64,000 nt of DNA from Chryseobacterium foetidum (GTDB taxonomy: Bacteria; Bacteroidota; Bacteroidia; Flavobacteriales; Weeksellaceae): positions 3,100,001 to 3,164,000 of the forward strand of contig NZ_JAMXIA010000001.1 in the NCBI RefSeq assembly GCF_025457425.1, given 5' to 3'. The first letter of the stretch is position 1. Each line of letters begins with the position of its first letter. Made by a program: the position numbers and the translations under genes. This document shows, piece by piece, positions 10,145 to 18,542 of the stretch. The notes under the pieces were generated by a model that did not search any database, was not told the origin of the DNA, and saw only the letters and a program-made list of their open reading frames with translations.

Positions 10145-10168
10145 AAAGCGGACTTTTTTGTTCGCTTT
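10145..10168 (+). terminator. Intrinsic terminator after the SDR gene
   Basis: AAAGCGGAC (10145-10153), a 6-base T loop, GTTCGCTTT (10160-10168) with one G-T pair, followed by more T. It closes the SDR transcript. Confidence 0.85.
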
Positions 10169-10309
10169 TTTTATCTTTAATAAGTGGAAATCATGGATTT
10201 TGCTGTGGTTTTTGTTTGATGTGGAGAGACTTTCGATAGCGTTTTAAATGAGTTAAAATCTTATGAAAGTTGGTAGCTCAAAGTCAGAAGACTTTGCGCA
10301 GCGGGGATT

Positions 10310-10522
10310 ATGTCAGAAGAAAGGTATTTAAGAAACTGGGAAAAATTAGCTGACGGTACAAGAAAATCTACATTATCTGGCTTTGGTAAAGAGATACACA
10401 GATTTGAATGGAAATATGGATATAGGTTTGATGCAAAAACAAAAAGAATGTTATCACCTGAACAGCTAAAAGGAAAAAGACTTCCTATATTAACACCGAT
10501 GTTGCGGATTTGCAATCCGTGA
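10310..10522 (+). CDS. Small hypothetical protein, doubtful
   Basis: A 70-residue frame starting MSEERYLRNWEKL, charged and possibly helical, rich in Lys and Arg. I do not recognise it. Its last residues are encoded by the hairpin at 10505-10519, so either the gene is truncated by that element or the frame is fortuitous. No promoter or partner gene is visible. Confidence 0.25.
   Translation: MSEERYLRNWEKLADGTRKSTLSGFGKEIHRFEWKYGYRFDAKTKRMLSPEQLKGKRLPILTPMLRICNP
10505..10519. repeat. Short hairpin, probable dispersed element
   Basis: CGGATT-TGC-AATCCG, a perfect 6-bp stem with a 3-base loop. I recall this core as recurrent between genes in Flavobacteriia, but this is memory only. It is not a tRNA: no acceptor or T-arm can be drawn around it. 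Confidence 0.4.
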
Positions 10523-10896
10523 CTGCGCTTTTTCTAAAAGTCTTATAACTCCGTTTGAAATTTCTAAAAAACGTCAATCCACTACACAAACATAATTATA
10601 AAATTTCACATGACATTGTGTGCGATAAACCTTTATTTGAAACTAAAAAAAAACTCTTCAGTCATTTTGTCATATCACGTTCAGCGGTAAGAATCTGTAA
10701 AAATAGTTCAGGGTTTACAAAAGGTATCTCGAGTGTATCTCGATCGCGCATAAAAAGACACTGACAAAATGACAAAATTTATCGTCACTCAACAAACTCA
10801 TCATGTTTTTTCGCCCGTACCTTAGCCTAAATCTCCGATTCCGCATGGTGCTCATCAATTTCAAATCTCAAACCTCAGATCTCAAATCAAATTCCC

Positions 10897-10904
10897 TATT
10901 TTTG
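10897..10904 (+). promoter_or_regulatory. -7 promoter box of prmA
   Basis: TATTTTTG, an exact match to TAnnTTTG, 15 bases before the ATG at 10920. It lies inside the open frame that extends upstream of that ATG, which is why the shorter start is preferred. Confidence 0.65.
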
Positions 10905-10919
10905 CAACAAATTACTCAC

Positions 10920-11747
10920 ATGCAAAATTATTTGGAATTTGATTTTAAAATAGAACCACTTCAACCTTGGGGCGAAATATTAATGGCTGAACTGATTGAG
11001 ATTGGTTTCGACAGTTTCACGGAAGAAATTCATGGTATTTTAGGATATATTCAGAAAGATTTATTTAAAGAAGAAGACCTTAAAGCTTTGCCTCTTTTTC
11101 AGAATGAGGAAGTGAAAATAGAATATACTTTCACGGAAATGCCCAACATCAACTGGAACGAGGAGTGGGAAAAGAATTTCGAGCCGATTAATATCGATGA
11201 TAAAGTCTTAATCAGAGCAGAATTTCACGAGTCTGTGGAAGACATGCACGAGATTATCATTCAGCCAAAAATGTCTTTCGGAACAGGGCATCACCCGACC
11301 ACGCATCTGATGATTCAACAGATGATGGATATTGATTTTAAGGACAAAAAAGTTCTCGATATGGGTTGCGGAACTTCGGTTTTGGCGATCTATGCAAAAC
11401 AAATCGGTGCCGGCGACACCAAAGCCATCGATATCGATGAATGGTCAGTTGAAAATTCCAGAGAAAACGCTGTAAGAAATGGCGTAGAGCTGGATATCGA
11501 ACTGGGAACTGCCGATAATTTAGGAAAAGAAAGCTACGATATTATTTTAGCCAACATCAACCGAAATATTTTGATTTCAGACATTCCAACCTACGTTAAT
11601 GTGTTGACTGCAGGTGGAAAATTGTTGCTTTCAGGCCTGTGTTTCTTTGATGTGGATGATATTCTGGAAGTTTGCAAAGAGAATAATCTGGAACTGAAAA
11701 AGAAACTGCAGCGTGAAGAATGGGTAAGCCTTCTTCTTGAAAAGTAG
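10920..11747 (+). CDS. prmA: Ribosomal protein L11 methyltransferase PrmA
   Basis: Uses S-adenosylmethionine to trimethylate ribosomal protein L11. The 275 residues from the ATG at 10920 start MQNYLEFDFKIEPLQPWGEI, matching the family N-terminus. The open frame continues 39 codons upstream, but those lie across the promoter. Family motifs are the L11-recognition N-domain (about 1-60), MSFGTGHHPTT (118-128), the SAM-binding LDMGCGTSVLAI (146-157) and the NIN motif in LANINRN (about 211-216). It is a single-gene unit with its own promoter. Confidence 0.96.
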   Translation: MQNYLEFDFKIEPLQPWGEILMAELIEIGFDSFTEEIHGILGYIQKDLFKEEDLKALPLFQNEEVKIEYTFTEMPNINWNEEWEKNFEPINIDDKVLIRAEFHESVEDMHEIIIQPKMSFGTGHHPTTHLMIQQMMDIDFKDKKVLDMGCGTSVLAIYAKQIGAGDTKAIDIDEWSVENSRENAVRNGVELDIELGTADNLGKESYDIILANINRNILISDIPTYVNVLTAGGKLLLSGLCFFDVDDILEVCKENNLELKKKLQREEWVSLLLEK

Positions 11748-11843
11748 ATTTACGAAATTGCAGAGGCTTTGTAAACTTCGTTCGCAGACAATCTATCTGT
11801 GCTTAGCGTGATAGTATTATCTGAAATTCTTTTGGTAATCACT

Positions 11844-11865
11844 GTCACGCCGAGCCCAGTCGAGC
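11844..11865 (+). repeat. Dispersed repeat, degenerate copy 2
   Basis: GTCACGCCGAGCCCAGTCGA follows the same skeleton as the copies at 9074 and 19152. It lies in the intergenic space before the SH3-domain gene, next to a run of CCTCAAC-like short repeats (11882-11918). Confidence 0.45.
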
Positions 11866-11922
11866 ATTATCGAAATAATCCATTCTCAACCTCTGCCTCA
11901 ACCTTAACCTCAACCTCACAAA

Positions 11923-12762
11923 ATGAAACTCTTCCTCACCACACTTTTCTTTTGTTTTCTCCAAACCATTTCCGCTCAGGATAATGATGTTTATGCCAAC
12001 GGTGTTTTTCATTTTGAAGACAACAAAACGCAGAAGGTTTTTACCGATTACACGAGAGTGAGACAGGCTCCGGATGTGAATGCTCAGATTTTGGATTCTC
12101 TTAAAACCAATCAGCAGATTTTAATTGTCAGAAAAGAAGAAAAAGTTTTGAAATTAGGTGAAAGAGGTGCCAACTGGTACAAAGTATCGTATCAGAAGGA
12201 CAATCAGAATTTCGAAGGATTTATCTGGGGCGGAAATCTTGCGGTAGGTTTCAGAAACAAAAATGGTTACGATTTTCTTTTCGGAATCACAAAAACTGAG
12301 GACAGAACGGATAAAAAATACAATCAGAAATACAAACAGAACTTTGCATCGATAAAAATGCTGACGGGCGAAACTTTAGAGGATGAAGTTTCTTTTGAAA
12401 CCGGTTTGGTCGAAAGTTTAAGCTACGCAACATTCGGTATTGAAAGCAGTCACCGTCTGAAAAATGTGGAGCTTACTCTGAAAGCAGCCGTTTCGGGTGA
12501 AGCTTGTGGAATTGCGGCCTATGATCAGTATGTTTTGCTGAAAGATAAAAAACTGATTGCCCTGCCTCAATTGATGAATGTGGGCGACGCAGATGTTTAT
12601 TATCATTCAGAAAAGTTTATTTTCCCTAATGATAAAGGCGGAATTCCGAATGCTTTTGTTTTTAAAATGGAAGAAATGGAAAAGGATGAAAAAGAGCGCG
12701 AGAAATTTAAACGCTCGTCAAAAACATATCTTTGGAACGGAAATTCTTTTAAAGCAAAATAA
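11923..12762 (+). CDS. Secreted SH3-domain protein of unknown function
   Basis: 279 residues with a Sec signal peptide (1-18, ending TISA). A bacterial SH3-like domain spans about 38-105 (DYTRVRQAPDVNAQILDSL...WYKVSY...GFIWGGNLA), a fold that usually binds cell-wall peptides or scaffolds. A C-terminal region of about 170 residues is unrecognised. No partner gene is adjacent and there is no catalytic NlpC/P60 domain, so the SH3 module is not attached to a visible hydrolase. Confidence 0.75.
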   Translation: MKLFLTTLFFCFLQTISAQDNDVYANGVFHFEDNKTQKVFTDYTRVRQAPDVNAQILDSLKTNQQILIVRKEEKVLKLGERGANWYKVSYQKDNQNFEGFIWGGNLAVGFRNKNGYDFLFGITKTEDRTDKKYNQKYKQNFASIKMLTGETLEDEVSFETGLVESLSYATFGIESSHRLKNVELTLKAAVSGEACGIAAYDQYVLLKDKKLIALPQLMNVGDADVYYHSEKFIFPNDKGGIPNAFVFKMEEMEKDEKEREKFKRSSKTYLWNGNSFKAK

Positions 12763-12824
12763 TATTTTATTATAAAATTGAAAACCAGTGTATATTTACG
12801 GTGGTTTTTCTTCAAAGTAATGTA

Positions 12825-13325
12825 ATGGATTATTTTCTTTATGCTCTCGAACATACTTATACGGACGATACCCACCGTGATAGTAAGTTTTTAGGATATT
12901 TTGATGATCTCTCTGAAGTAGAAAAAGAAAAGCAAAGGTTATTGTTTTTTCGTGGTTTTTCAGATTATCCTCACGATTTCTATGTGAAAAAAATAGGACT
13001 GAATAAAATTAATTGGCAAAATGGCTTCACAGAAGTTGTTGGTGAAATTGGACGGGATTATTTACCCGAAGATGATTTTATTCCAAATTATAGTCAAGTA
13101 GTTACGAAGCTGAATTTAAAAACAGTTTTTAAAGTAAGTCATGTTTATACAATTCATACATTTTTGGATGATGAGAGAGAAATAGGAGTTTTTTCTGACA
13201 AAAAAATGGCAAATGATGTTGTGAATTTCCTTCAACAAAAAGTTGGCTTTAAAGAATATCCTGACGATTTTATTATTACCGAAATTCTGTTGAACGATTG
13301 GCAGTGGAGTTCGGGATTTGGATGA
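12825..13325 (+). CDS. Cytosolic protein with two DUF7336-like repeats
   Basis: 166 residues from the ATG at 12825 (MDYFLYALEHTY). An in-frame GTG at 12801 is possible but less likely. Two halves repeat the same plan: (about 18-70) FLGYFDDLSEVEKEKQRL...GFSDYPHDFYVKKIGL...WQNGF, and (about 116-165) EIGVFSDKKMANDVVNFL...GFKEYPDDFIITEILL...WSSGF. This is the pattern I associate with DUF7336, a small domain of unknown function. No signal peptide. Confidence 0.7.
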   Translation: MDYFLYALEHTYTDDTHRDSKFLGYFDDLSEVEKEKQRLLFFRGFSDYPHDFYVKKIGLNKINWQNGFTEVVGEIGRDYLPEDDFIPNYSQVVTKLNLKTVFKVSHVYTIHTFLDDEREIGVFSDKKMANDVVNFLQQKVGFKEYPDDFIITEILLNDWQWSSGFG

Positions 13326-13393
13326 GATTTGAATAGTTTTATTAATAAAACTTGAACTTTTCAATTCATCAATTTCAAAAGGTAAAATAAAAA

Positions 13394-13424
13394 AAGCGCT
13401 CATACAAATGGATGACGAGCGCTT
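13394..13424 (-). terminator. Terminator of the NIL-domain gene
   Basis: Perfect 8-bp stem (AAGCGCTC at 13394-13401 and GAGCGCTT at 13417-13424). Read on the minus strand it is followed by a T-run, 24 bases after the stop codon of the minus-strand gene. It may also stop the convergent plus-strand gene. Confidence 0.85.
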
Positions 13425-13447
13425 CAATCAAATTATATGGAATTCAA

Positions 13448-13753
13448 TTAGGAATATCTTCTGCAGATGTACTCTACATTGGTATTCAGTAATTTATTTT
13501 TATTTAGGAAATATTCCAGATTCTGAAATTCTTCCGTCGTCGTATTCAGATAAAGCTGAAAAGAGCCAAAATCAAATCCGTTGATGTATTCCACGTCTGC
13601 GTTTAAAACTTTGTAGCACATGCCCATCTGATTGCAAATCACATTAAGAAGATGATCAAATTTCATTTTCCCGTTCAATTCTACTTCAAGAACAATTTCT
13701 TTTTTGCTGATGGTCAGTTTTTGCGGTAAAGACTGCAGATTTCGTGTAATCAT
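13448..13753 (-). CDS. Stand-alone NIL (ACT-like) domain protein
   Basis: 101 residues. From about residue 22 it follows the NIL domain found at the C-terminus of the methionine transporter ATPase MetN (VELNGKMKFDHLLNVIC..., VLNADVEYINGFDFGSFQLYL, FLNKNKLLNTNVEYI). That domain senses methionine. Here there is no ATPase domain and no metNIQ gene nearby, so it is a free sensor or accessory subunit. It has a complete TTTG-N19-TACTTTTG promoter overlapped by a 37-base palindrome, which implies tight control. The family call rests on pattern similarity. Confidence 0.7.
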   Translation of the reverse strand: MITRNLQSLPQKLTISKKEIVLEVELNGKMKFDHLLNVICNQMGMCYKVLNADVEYINGFDFGSFQLYLNTTTEEFQNLEYFLNKNKLLNTNVEYICRRYS

Positions 13754-13826
13754 GTTTTGGTGATTTTTTTAAGTTAATGACTCAGTTCCTTTGTACATAA
13801 AGTTTTATTTTGTTTTAAATACTTAG

Positions 13827-13857
13827 CAAAAGTATAAAAAATTATTAGTCCACCAAA
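13827..13857 (-). promoter_or_regulatory. Complete promoter of the NIL-domain gene
   Basis: On the minus strand the -33 box TTTG (13854-13857) and the -7 box TACTTTTG (13827-13834) are separated by 19 bases. This is the textbook flavobacterial spacing and one of the best promoters in the window. The leader would be about 67 bases. Confidence 0.8.
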
Positions 13858-13875
13858 TTTGTAGACTAATAATTT
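13839..13875. promoter_or_regulatory. 37-base palindromic operator over the -33 box
   Basis: Perfect 12-bp arms, AAATTATTAGTC (13839-13850) and GACTAATAATTT (13864-13875), around a 13-base spacer that is itself partly symmetric (CACC AAATTT GTA). The spacer contains the -33 box, so a bound dimer would block RNA polymerase. Because the downstream gene has a methionine-sensing domain, a repressor of the sulfur-amino-acid regulon is a fair guess, but it is inference. Confidence 0.65.
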
Positions 13876-13892
13876 GTAAAATTTAACAAAAA

Positions 13893-13917
13893 AAAGAAAC
13901 CCGCGTCGGATTTCTTT
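13893..13917 (-). terminator. Terminator downstream of the YiiX-like lipoprotein operon
   Basis: Ten-base arms with one mismatch (AAAGAAACCC at 13893-13902, GGATTTCTTT at 13908-13917), 5-base loop, followed on the minus strand by eight T. It lies about 170 bases after the stop at 14090, the nearest upstream minus-strand gene. Confidence 0.65.
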
Positions 13918-14089
13918 AGAATTAAAGCTAATTGGAATTTGATAAAAATTAAATTCTGATAAATTTCGCTCTGTTTTTTTTATTCCCGCACATTTTGCGG
14001 ATTGAGCTGATTTCAGTTGCTGAAAAATCTGCATTATCCGCCAAATCTGCGAGAGAAAATTAAATTTAGGTAAAATTCATTTCAGATTT

Positions 14090-14731
14090 TTATAGTTCTT
14101 TAATTCTAATCAATTTGTCTGAACCGGCGAGTCCGTTGGGATTGCAGCCCAATTCGCCTTCGGGAACTTTCAGATTTTTTTTGTTGTAGAAATCCTGCCA
14201 GAACTCATTCGTTTTTCCGGTTTTAGGATCCTTGAAAGTCATCGGTTCAAGTTTGAAAATTTGATTTTCTCTAAAAGCTCTTTCAATAAAATCTGAACAG
14301 TAGTAAGAATTTTCATCCAAGATATAATTGAAATTATAAGGCTTGCCCAGCATTAAATCTGCATTTGACAAAGCTTTTGAAATGGTTTTCTGAAATTCAG
14401 GTTTTAAACGGTAGACTACAATATTTTGCTGATCTTCTTTTTGATCCTTAATAAAATCTTTCAGATTCTGTCTGTTTGAACCATTTTCAGGAGAAGCGTG
14501 AAGAACAGAATATTGCCCGTTTTTAATTTCTAAAATTCCGATGTGATCAAATTTTTCGGTTTCCTTTTTCTGCGTGACATTATTAATCGCGCCGGATAAT
14601 CCTGAATTTTTTGCCGTTACAAAAAGCAGATCACCATTTTTTAAATCCGATTTCAGATTGGAAGCACAGCTGATTAATGAGAAAATCAGAATTAAAAAAG
14701 CAAGCAGCTTAACGTTTAAGATTTTTCTCAT
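14090..14731 (-). CDS. YiiX/YebB-like permuted papain-family lipoprotein
   Basis: 213-residue lipoprotein (lipobox SLISC, Cys22) of the circularly permuted NlpC/P60-like cysteine hydrolase group (DUF830/YiiX). Visible motifs are GDLLF (33-37), the catalytic FDHIGI with His63, VLHA (76-79), and the catalytic cysteine in YYCSDF (Cys145) followed by ERAF. Members cut amide or thioester bonds in cell-wall peptides or lipids; the substrate here is unknown. The gene starts inside the end of the upstream DUF1801 gene (23-base overlap), so the two are co-translated. Confidence 0.85.
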   Translation of the reverse strand: MRKILNVKLLAFLILIFSLISCASNLKSDLKNGDLLFVTAKNSGLSGAINNVTQKKETEKFDHIGILEIKNGQYSVLHASPENGSNRQNLKDFIKDQKEDQQNIVVYRLKPEFQKTISKALSNADLMLGKPYNFNYILDENSYYCSDFIERAFRENQIFKLEPMTFKDPKTGKTNEFWQDFYNKKNLKVPEGELGCNPNGLAGSDKLIRIKEL

Positions 14732-15164
14732 ACAGCTCGATCCAGTTTTGTACAGTCATTTTTTTGCTCAGTTCACCAATCAGTTCAAAAGGAATTTCAT
14801 TCATATTTTTAAACCTTACACAAGATTTTCCCATATCAAGTTTTCTTTTTGAATGTTTCGGAAATTCTTCGGTAAACCAATTCAGGATTTCCGGATTGGC
14901 ATACATTCCCATGTGATACAGCGCAATAAAATTTTTCTGGGATGCGAGACTGATGAACGGAAGAGATTTGCCCGGTGTGCAGTGATATCCTGAGGGATAC
15001 GCTTCCAAAGGTACATTCCAGTTGATCATTCCACTGCTTAAGGATTCTTCAAACCCTTCAGGTAAATTTTCTTTTATCGTAATGTAAAGTTTTATAAAAG
15101 CTTCCTGTCTTTCTTCAGGTATATTTGATAAATATTCTTCTACAGAATCTGCCGGAATTTGCAT
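14709..15164 (-). CDS. DUF1801-family protein
   Basis: 151 residues from the ATG at 15164 (MQIPADSVEEYLSNIPEERQ). The open frame extends 30 codons further upstream across the preceding terminator, so the longer version is unlikely. It has the DUF1801 plan with an N-terminal helix about not exceeding a set number of residues per turn (EEYLSNIPEERQEAF), then the central SSGMINW and the ISLASQKNFIALY segment. The structure of this family is iron-chaperone frataxin-like, but its biochemical role is unsettled. A second DUF1801 gene lies at 60153. Confidence 0.8.
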   Translation of the reverse strand: MQIPADSVEEYLSNIPEERQEAFIKLYITIKENLPEGFEESLSSGMINWNVPLEAYPSGYHCTPGKSLPFISLASQKNFIALYHMGMYANPEILNWFTEEFPKHSKRKLDMGKSCVRFKNMNEIPFELIGELSKKMTVQNWIELYEKNLKR

Positions 15165-15207
15165 AGCTATATTTTTTTTCAAATTAACAAAATTTAAATC
15201 AAACAAA

Positions 15208-15237
15208 AAACGGCTGTACAAAAATGCACAGCCGTTT
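15208..15237 (-). terminator. Terminator of the T9SS cargo gene
   Basis: Perfect 10-bp stem (AAACGGCTGT at 15208-15217, ACAGCCGTTT at 15228-15237). On the minus strand it is followed by TTTTTTG, 26 bases after the stop codon at 15263. Confidence 0.9.
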
Positions 15238-15262
15238 GGAAAATAATAATTCAAAAATAATT

Positions 15263-17059
15263 CTACTTTTTAATGACTTTCACGCTTTTCTGCGATCCGT
15301 CTTTGAACTGTAGATTTAGCAGGTATAATCCGCCACTCAAATCACCTAAATTGATTTGCGCTTCAGGATTTTCAATTGTCTTAAGCGTTCTTCCGGATAG
15401 ATCTGTTACTTTTAGAGTTTTAATATCTTTAAATTCTGAGATATTGATTACATCTGTGAATGGATTTGGAGAAACTTTAATTTCTTTTTTAGCTAAAGAT
15501 GTTTCAGCTGTTGCCAACTGTGCAGCTTCTACAATAAAGTTGTCCACATAAAAGTTATAATCCTGAGGGTCGTCTACAGTACCATCAGTCCCGAATACAG
15601 CAAATACGGTATTGGCACTGTTATATCCGGTAAGGTCGTACGAGTAAGTATTTAATGTGTTAGATGGTGCATTGGTATTATTCCAGGTTTGGAGAACCGT
15701 CCATGTTGATCCGCCGTCATTCGATACTAAAAACTGTACATAGTCATCTGTTCCCATTGCAATAGATGCTGTGCCTGTAAAAGCGGTTACTCCATAATCA
15801 AATTTTACTCTATAGCCACCTCCTGACAGATCAAATGGTACAGTTTTCATCCATCCTCTTCTGTTGGTTGAGTAAAGGTTGATTCTTGCAGCTCCAGTGC
15901 TTCCATTGTTTAAATATCCGTCTTGTACCCAAAGTGCAGTTCCTGTGCCTGTAGGACCACTTGTACTGTCTCCTCCTACGAGATTGAGAGCCCAACATCC
16001 TCCTGGGAATGGGGTAAAAGTATTTGTATATGCAGGTACTACAGCTGCGCATAATGTTGTAAAGCTTCCTGAGAAAGACCATAAGCTTTGTCCTGTTGTT
16101 GTGCTACAATTGGCACGTACCCAATAATAATAGGTTGTAGTGGGAGCTAGCCCTGGAATTGTTGTAGAATTACCGGTAATGCCAGTTAAGTTAGGTGTGG
16201 TAGATGATGTAGGTGCAGTATTGGTTGTACTGTAATAAACATCATAGCTTGTGGCAGTGGTGCCGTTAGCGGGCGTCCATGATACTGCTGCTGTATTTGC
16301 AGTAAGTGCACCAACAGGATTTAATGTGGGAGCTGCACAGTCTGAATAAGCATCTGCAGAAAATGCGAAGATGTTGGCATGTCCCTGTACTGAAGATGTT
16401 TTTGTAATCGTTACACTTTGAATTGGCTTGCTTTGATTAGCGGCATCAATATTAAGTAAAGATTGATATAATCTTGGGTTTGTTCCGCTTCCGGATTCCA
16501 GAGTGTCATTAGTTCTATTAATTCTTCCAAAGCCCTGAACTGCAAATCCTGAATTGTTATACCAGTCTGAAACTGCAACATCTGTAAATGTCTGAGAAGT
16601 GTTGTCTGTGAAATTAACCACAACATTTACTGTTGAAGAACCACTTCCTGTAGTAGCAAGCATGTATAATTTGAATGCTGCTTTAGGAGTTGTGAAAACA
16701 ATAGTTCCGCTGTCGTTTTGATTGGAAAGCTTTAAAGAATTATTGCCGCTATAGCTTGGTAAAATGTAGCTCAATCCAGGTGTGCTGGCTACTACAGAAT
16801 TAATAATTTGGTTTACCGGCAGACCATACGTGAGCGCTGTGCTTGAAGATGTAAGCTGAAAATCTCTTGAAATAAAAGCAAATGAAACACCATCTACGTC
16901 CGTAGAAGTTGATGTCATTGAAGAGCCTACACCGTTGGCGATTACGTCTGCATTAAGACCTGAAGCAATCGGCATTGTCTGATAGTTCTGTGCAAATGCG
17001 AGGGAGCTTACAGCAATACCCAAGACACCCATCACACGAGTTGGTAAAAATTTGTTCAT
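15263..17059 (-). CDS. T9SS-secreted protein with fibronectin type III domain
   Basis: 598-residue exported protein. It has a Sec signal peptide (about 1-23, SSLAFA), an N-terminal beta-rich domain (about 25-240) and an Fn3 domain (about 241-338, APTLNPVGALTANTAAVSW...TTYYYWVRANC). A jelly-roll-like domain follows (about 345-510, with YNFYVDNFIVE). A type A type IX secretion sorting domain (about 520-598) begins KEIKVSPNPF and ends GGLYLLNLQFKDGSQKSVKVIKK. That tail directs outer-membrane translocation and surface attachment or release. No catalytic motif is visible, so an adhesin or structural role is the best guess. Confidence 0.9.
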   Translation of the reverse strand: MNKFLPTRVMGVLGIAVSSLAFAQNYQTMPIASGLNADVIANGVGSSMTSTSTDVDGVSFAFISRDFQLTSSSTALTYGLPVNQIINSVVASTPGLSYILPSYSGNNSLKLSNQNDSGTIVFTTPKAAFKLYMLATTGSGSSTVNVVVNFTDNTSQTFTDVAVSDWYNNSGFAVQGFGRINRTNDTLESGSGTNPRLYQSLLNIDAANQSKPIQSVTITKTSSVQGHANIFAFSADAYSDCAAPTLNPVGALTANTAAVSWTPANGTTATSYDVYYSTTNTAPTSSTTPNLTGITGNSTTIPGLAPTTTYYYWVRANCSTTTGQSLWSFSGSFTTLCAAVVPAYTNTFTPFPGGCWALNLVGGDSTSGPTGTGTALWVQDGYLNNGSTGAARINLYSTNRRGWMKTVPFDLSGGGYRVKFDYGVTAFTGTASIAMGTDDYVQFLVSNDGGSTWTVLQTWNNTNAPSNTLNTYSYDLTGYNSANTVFAVFGTDGTVDDPQDYNFYVDNFIVEAAQLATAETSLAKKEIKVSPNPFTDVINISEFKDIKTLKVTDLSGRTLKTIENPEAQINLGDLSGGLYLLNLQFKDGSQKSVKVIKK

Positions 17060-17274
17060 AAAATACAGTTTATTAAGTTTGCTGTAAAACTAAGAAATAA
17101 ATCAATACGCTGAGTTTTAATTTTAAACATTTTTTAAACATTTTTAGCTTATCATAAAAATTAGATAATATGTAATCATTTGCGTTGTGAAAATATTTTA
17201 AAATAATGAGTTATTAACAGTTTAATCATAATTTCTATTTGAAGCATTGTATCGGCTGTTTTGGTGATTTTAAA

Positions 17275-17306
17275 TTGAGGCAAGACAAAATAATTTGCTA
17301 TTTTTG
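17275..17306 (+). promoter_or_regulatory. Promoter of the aminotransferase gene
   Basis: TTG at 17275-17277 and TATTTTTG at 17299-17306, spacer 21 bases. The start codon at 17325 lies 18 bases after the -7 box. Confidence 0.7.
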
Positions 17307-17324
17307 CACATACAAATTCCCAAT

Positions 17325-18524
17325 ATGCCAAACATCTCCAACAGAGCTCAGAATATGCCGGCGTCTCCGGTAAGAAAACTGGTTCCTTTTGCCTTGAAAG
17401 CAAAACAAAACGGTACAAAAGTCTATCACCTGAACATCGGTCAGCCGGATATCGAAACTCCGGAAACTGCGCTGAATGCTTTGAAAAATATTGATCTTAA
17501 AGTTCTGGAATACGCCCTTTCTGAAGGCAATCTAGAATACAGAAATGCACTTAGAGATTATTACCATTCACTGGATTTTACAGATCTTACTGCTGATAAT
17601 TTTATTGTAACCAACGGTGGTTCGGAGGCTTTAAACTTTGCCATTTCCACACTTTGTGATGACGGAGATGAGGTGATTATCCCTGAGCCGTATTATGCCA
17701 ATTATAACGGATTTACAAGCACTTTCAACGTAAATGTTGTAGCTGTTCCTTCTACAATTGATACTGGCTTTGCGCTTCCTCCAATTGAGGAATTCGAGAG
17801 AAAAATTACGGCAAAAACAAGAGCTATCGTGATCTGTAATCCCGGAAATCCTACCGGTTATCTTTACACCCGCGAAGAACTTCAGCAACTGGCGGCAATT
17901 GCTGTGAAATACGATATCGTAATCATTTCAGATGAGGTTTACAGAGAATATGTTTATGATGGAAAACAGCAAATTTCGATGCTGGCTTTTCCTGAGCTGG
18001 CCGACAACTGTATCATTATCGATTCAGAATCCAAAAGATATTCTATGTGTGGTGTGAGAATCGGTTGTATGGTTACGCGTTCGAAAAAAATTCATGACGC
18101 AGCAATGCTTTTTGCGCAGGCAAGATTAAGTCCTGTTTTATTGGGACAAATTGCAGCAGCAGCAGCTCATCAGAATGACGGAGCTTACATCAGAGCCGTG
18201 AGAGAAGAATATACCCACCGAAGAAATGTTTTGGTAGAGCAGTTGAACGCTATTCCTGGAGTAATCTGTCCGAAACCTAAAGGTGCTTTCTATTGCGTTG
18301 CTGAGCTTCCTGTAGATGATACCGAAGTTTTTGCTCAGTGGCTTTTAGAAAAATACACCAACAAAGGAGAAACGATTATGGTTGCTCCCGCAGGTGGTTT
18401 CTATTCTAATCCTGAACTGGGTAAAAAGCAGGTGAGAATTGCGTATGTTCTTAATGAAAAAGATCTTCGCAGAAGTGCCGAAATCTTAAGAGATGCCCTT
18501 GAAAAATACAATCTCGAAAAATAA
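17325..18524 (+). CDS. PLP-dependent aminotransferase, class I/II
   Basis: Transfers amino groups between an amino acid and a 2-oxo acid using pyridoxal phosphate. It has 399 residues from the ATG at 17325, since the frame upstream crosses the promoter. Family features are the N-terminal LNIGQPDIETP, the NPGNPTGYLYTREEL motif with the substrate-contact Asn, SDEVYREYVYDG, and the Schiff-base Lys237 in the DSESKRYSMCGVRIG segment. It is closest to the aspartate/aromatic aminotransferase branch; the exact substrate cannot be assigned. A lipoprotein and murB follow in the same direction at short spacing, so it may head an operon. Confidence 0.92.
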   Translation: MPNISNRAQNMPASPVRKLVPFALKAKQNGTKVYHLNIGQPDIETPETALNALKNIDLKVLEYALSEGNLEYRNALRDYYHSLDFTDLTADNFIVTNGGSEALNFAISTLCDDGDEVIIPEPYYANYNGFTSTFNVNVVAVPSTIDTGFALPPIEEFERKITAKTRAIVICNPGNPTGYLYTREELQQLAAIAVKYDIVIISDEVYREYVYDGKQQISMLAFPELADNCIIIDSESKRYSMCGVRIGCMVTRSKKIHDAAMLFAQARLSPVLLGQIAAAAAHQNDGAYIRAVREEYTHRRNVLVEQLNAIPGVICPKPKGAFYCVAELPVDDTEVFAQWLLEKYTNKGETIMVAPAGGFYSNPELGKKQVRIAYVLNEKDLRRSAEILRDALEKYNLEK

Positions 18525-18542
18525 TTTTTGATTTTAAAATAC

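Larger units (their letters stand above)
10169..10919. other. 750-bp region without a recognised gene
   Basis: Contains a short unassigned open frame (10310-10522) that runs into a hairpin, then about 380 bases of AT-rich sequence with no supported frame, and finally the prmA promoter. It may be a scar of a lost insertion: the frame resembles nothing known to me and the hairpin looks like a repeat. Confidence 0.5.

Noticed and set aside
10500..10525. tRNA-like anticodon hairpin
   Set aside because: Stem and loop would suit an anticodon arm, but no acceptor, D or T arm can be placed around it.
13774..14034. An 86-codon minus-strand frame
   Set aside because: It crosses a promoter, a palindromic operator and a terminator and has no family resemblance.
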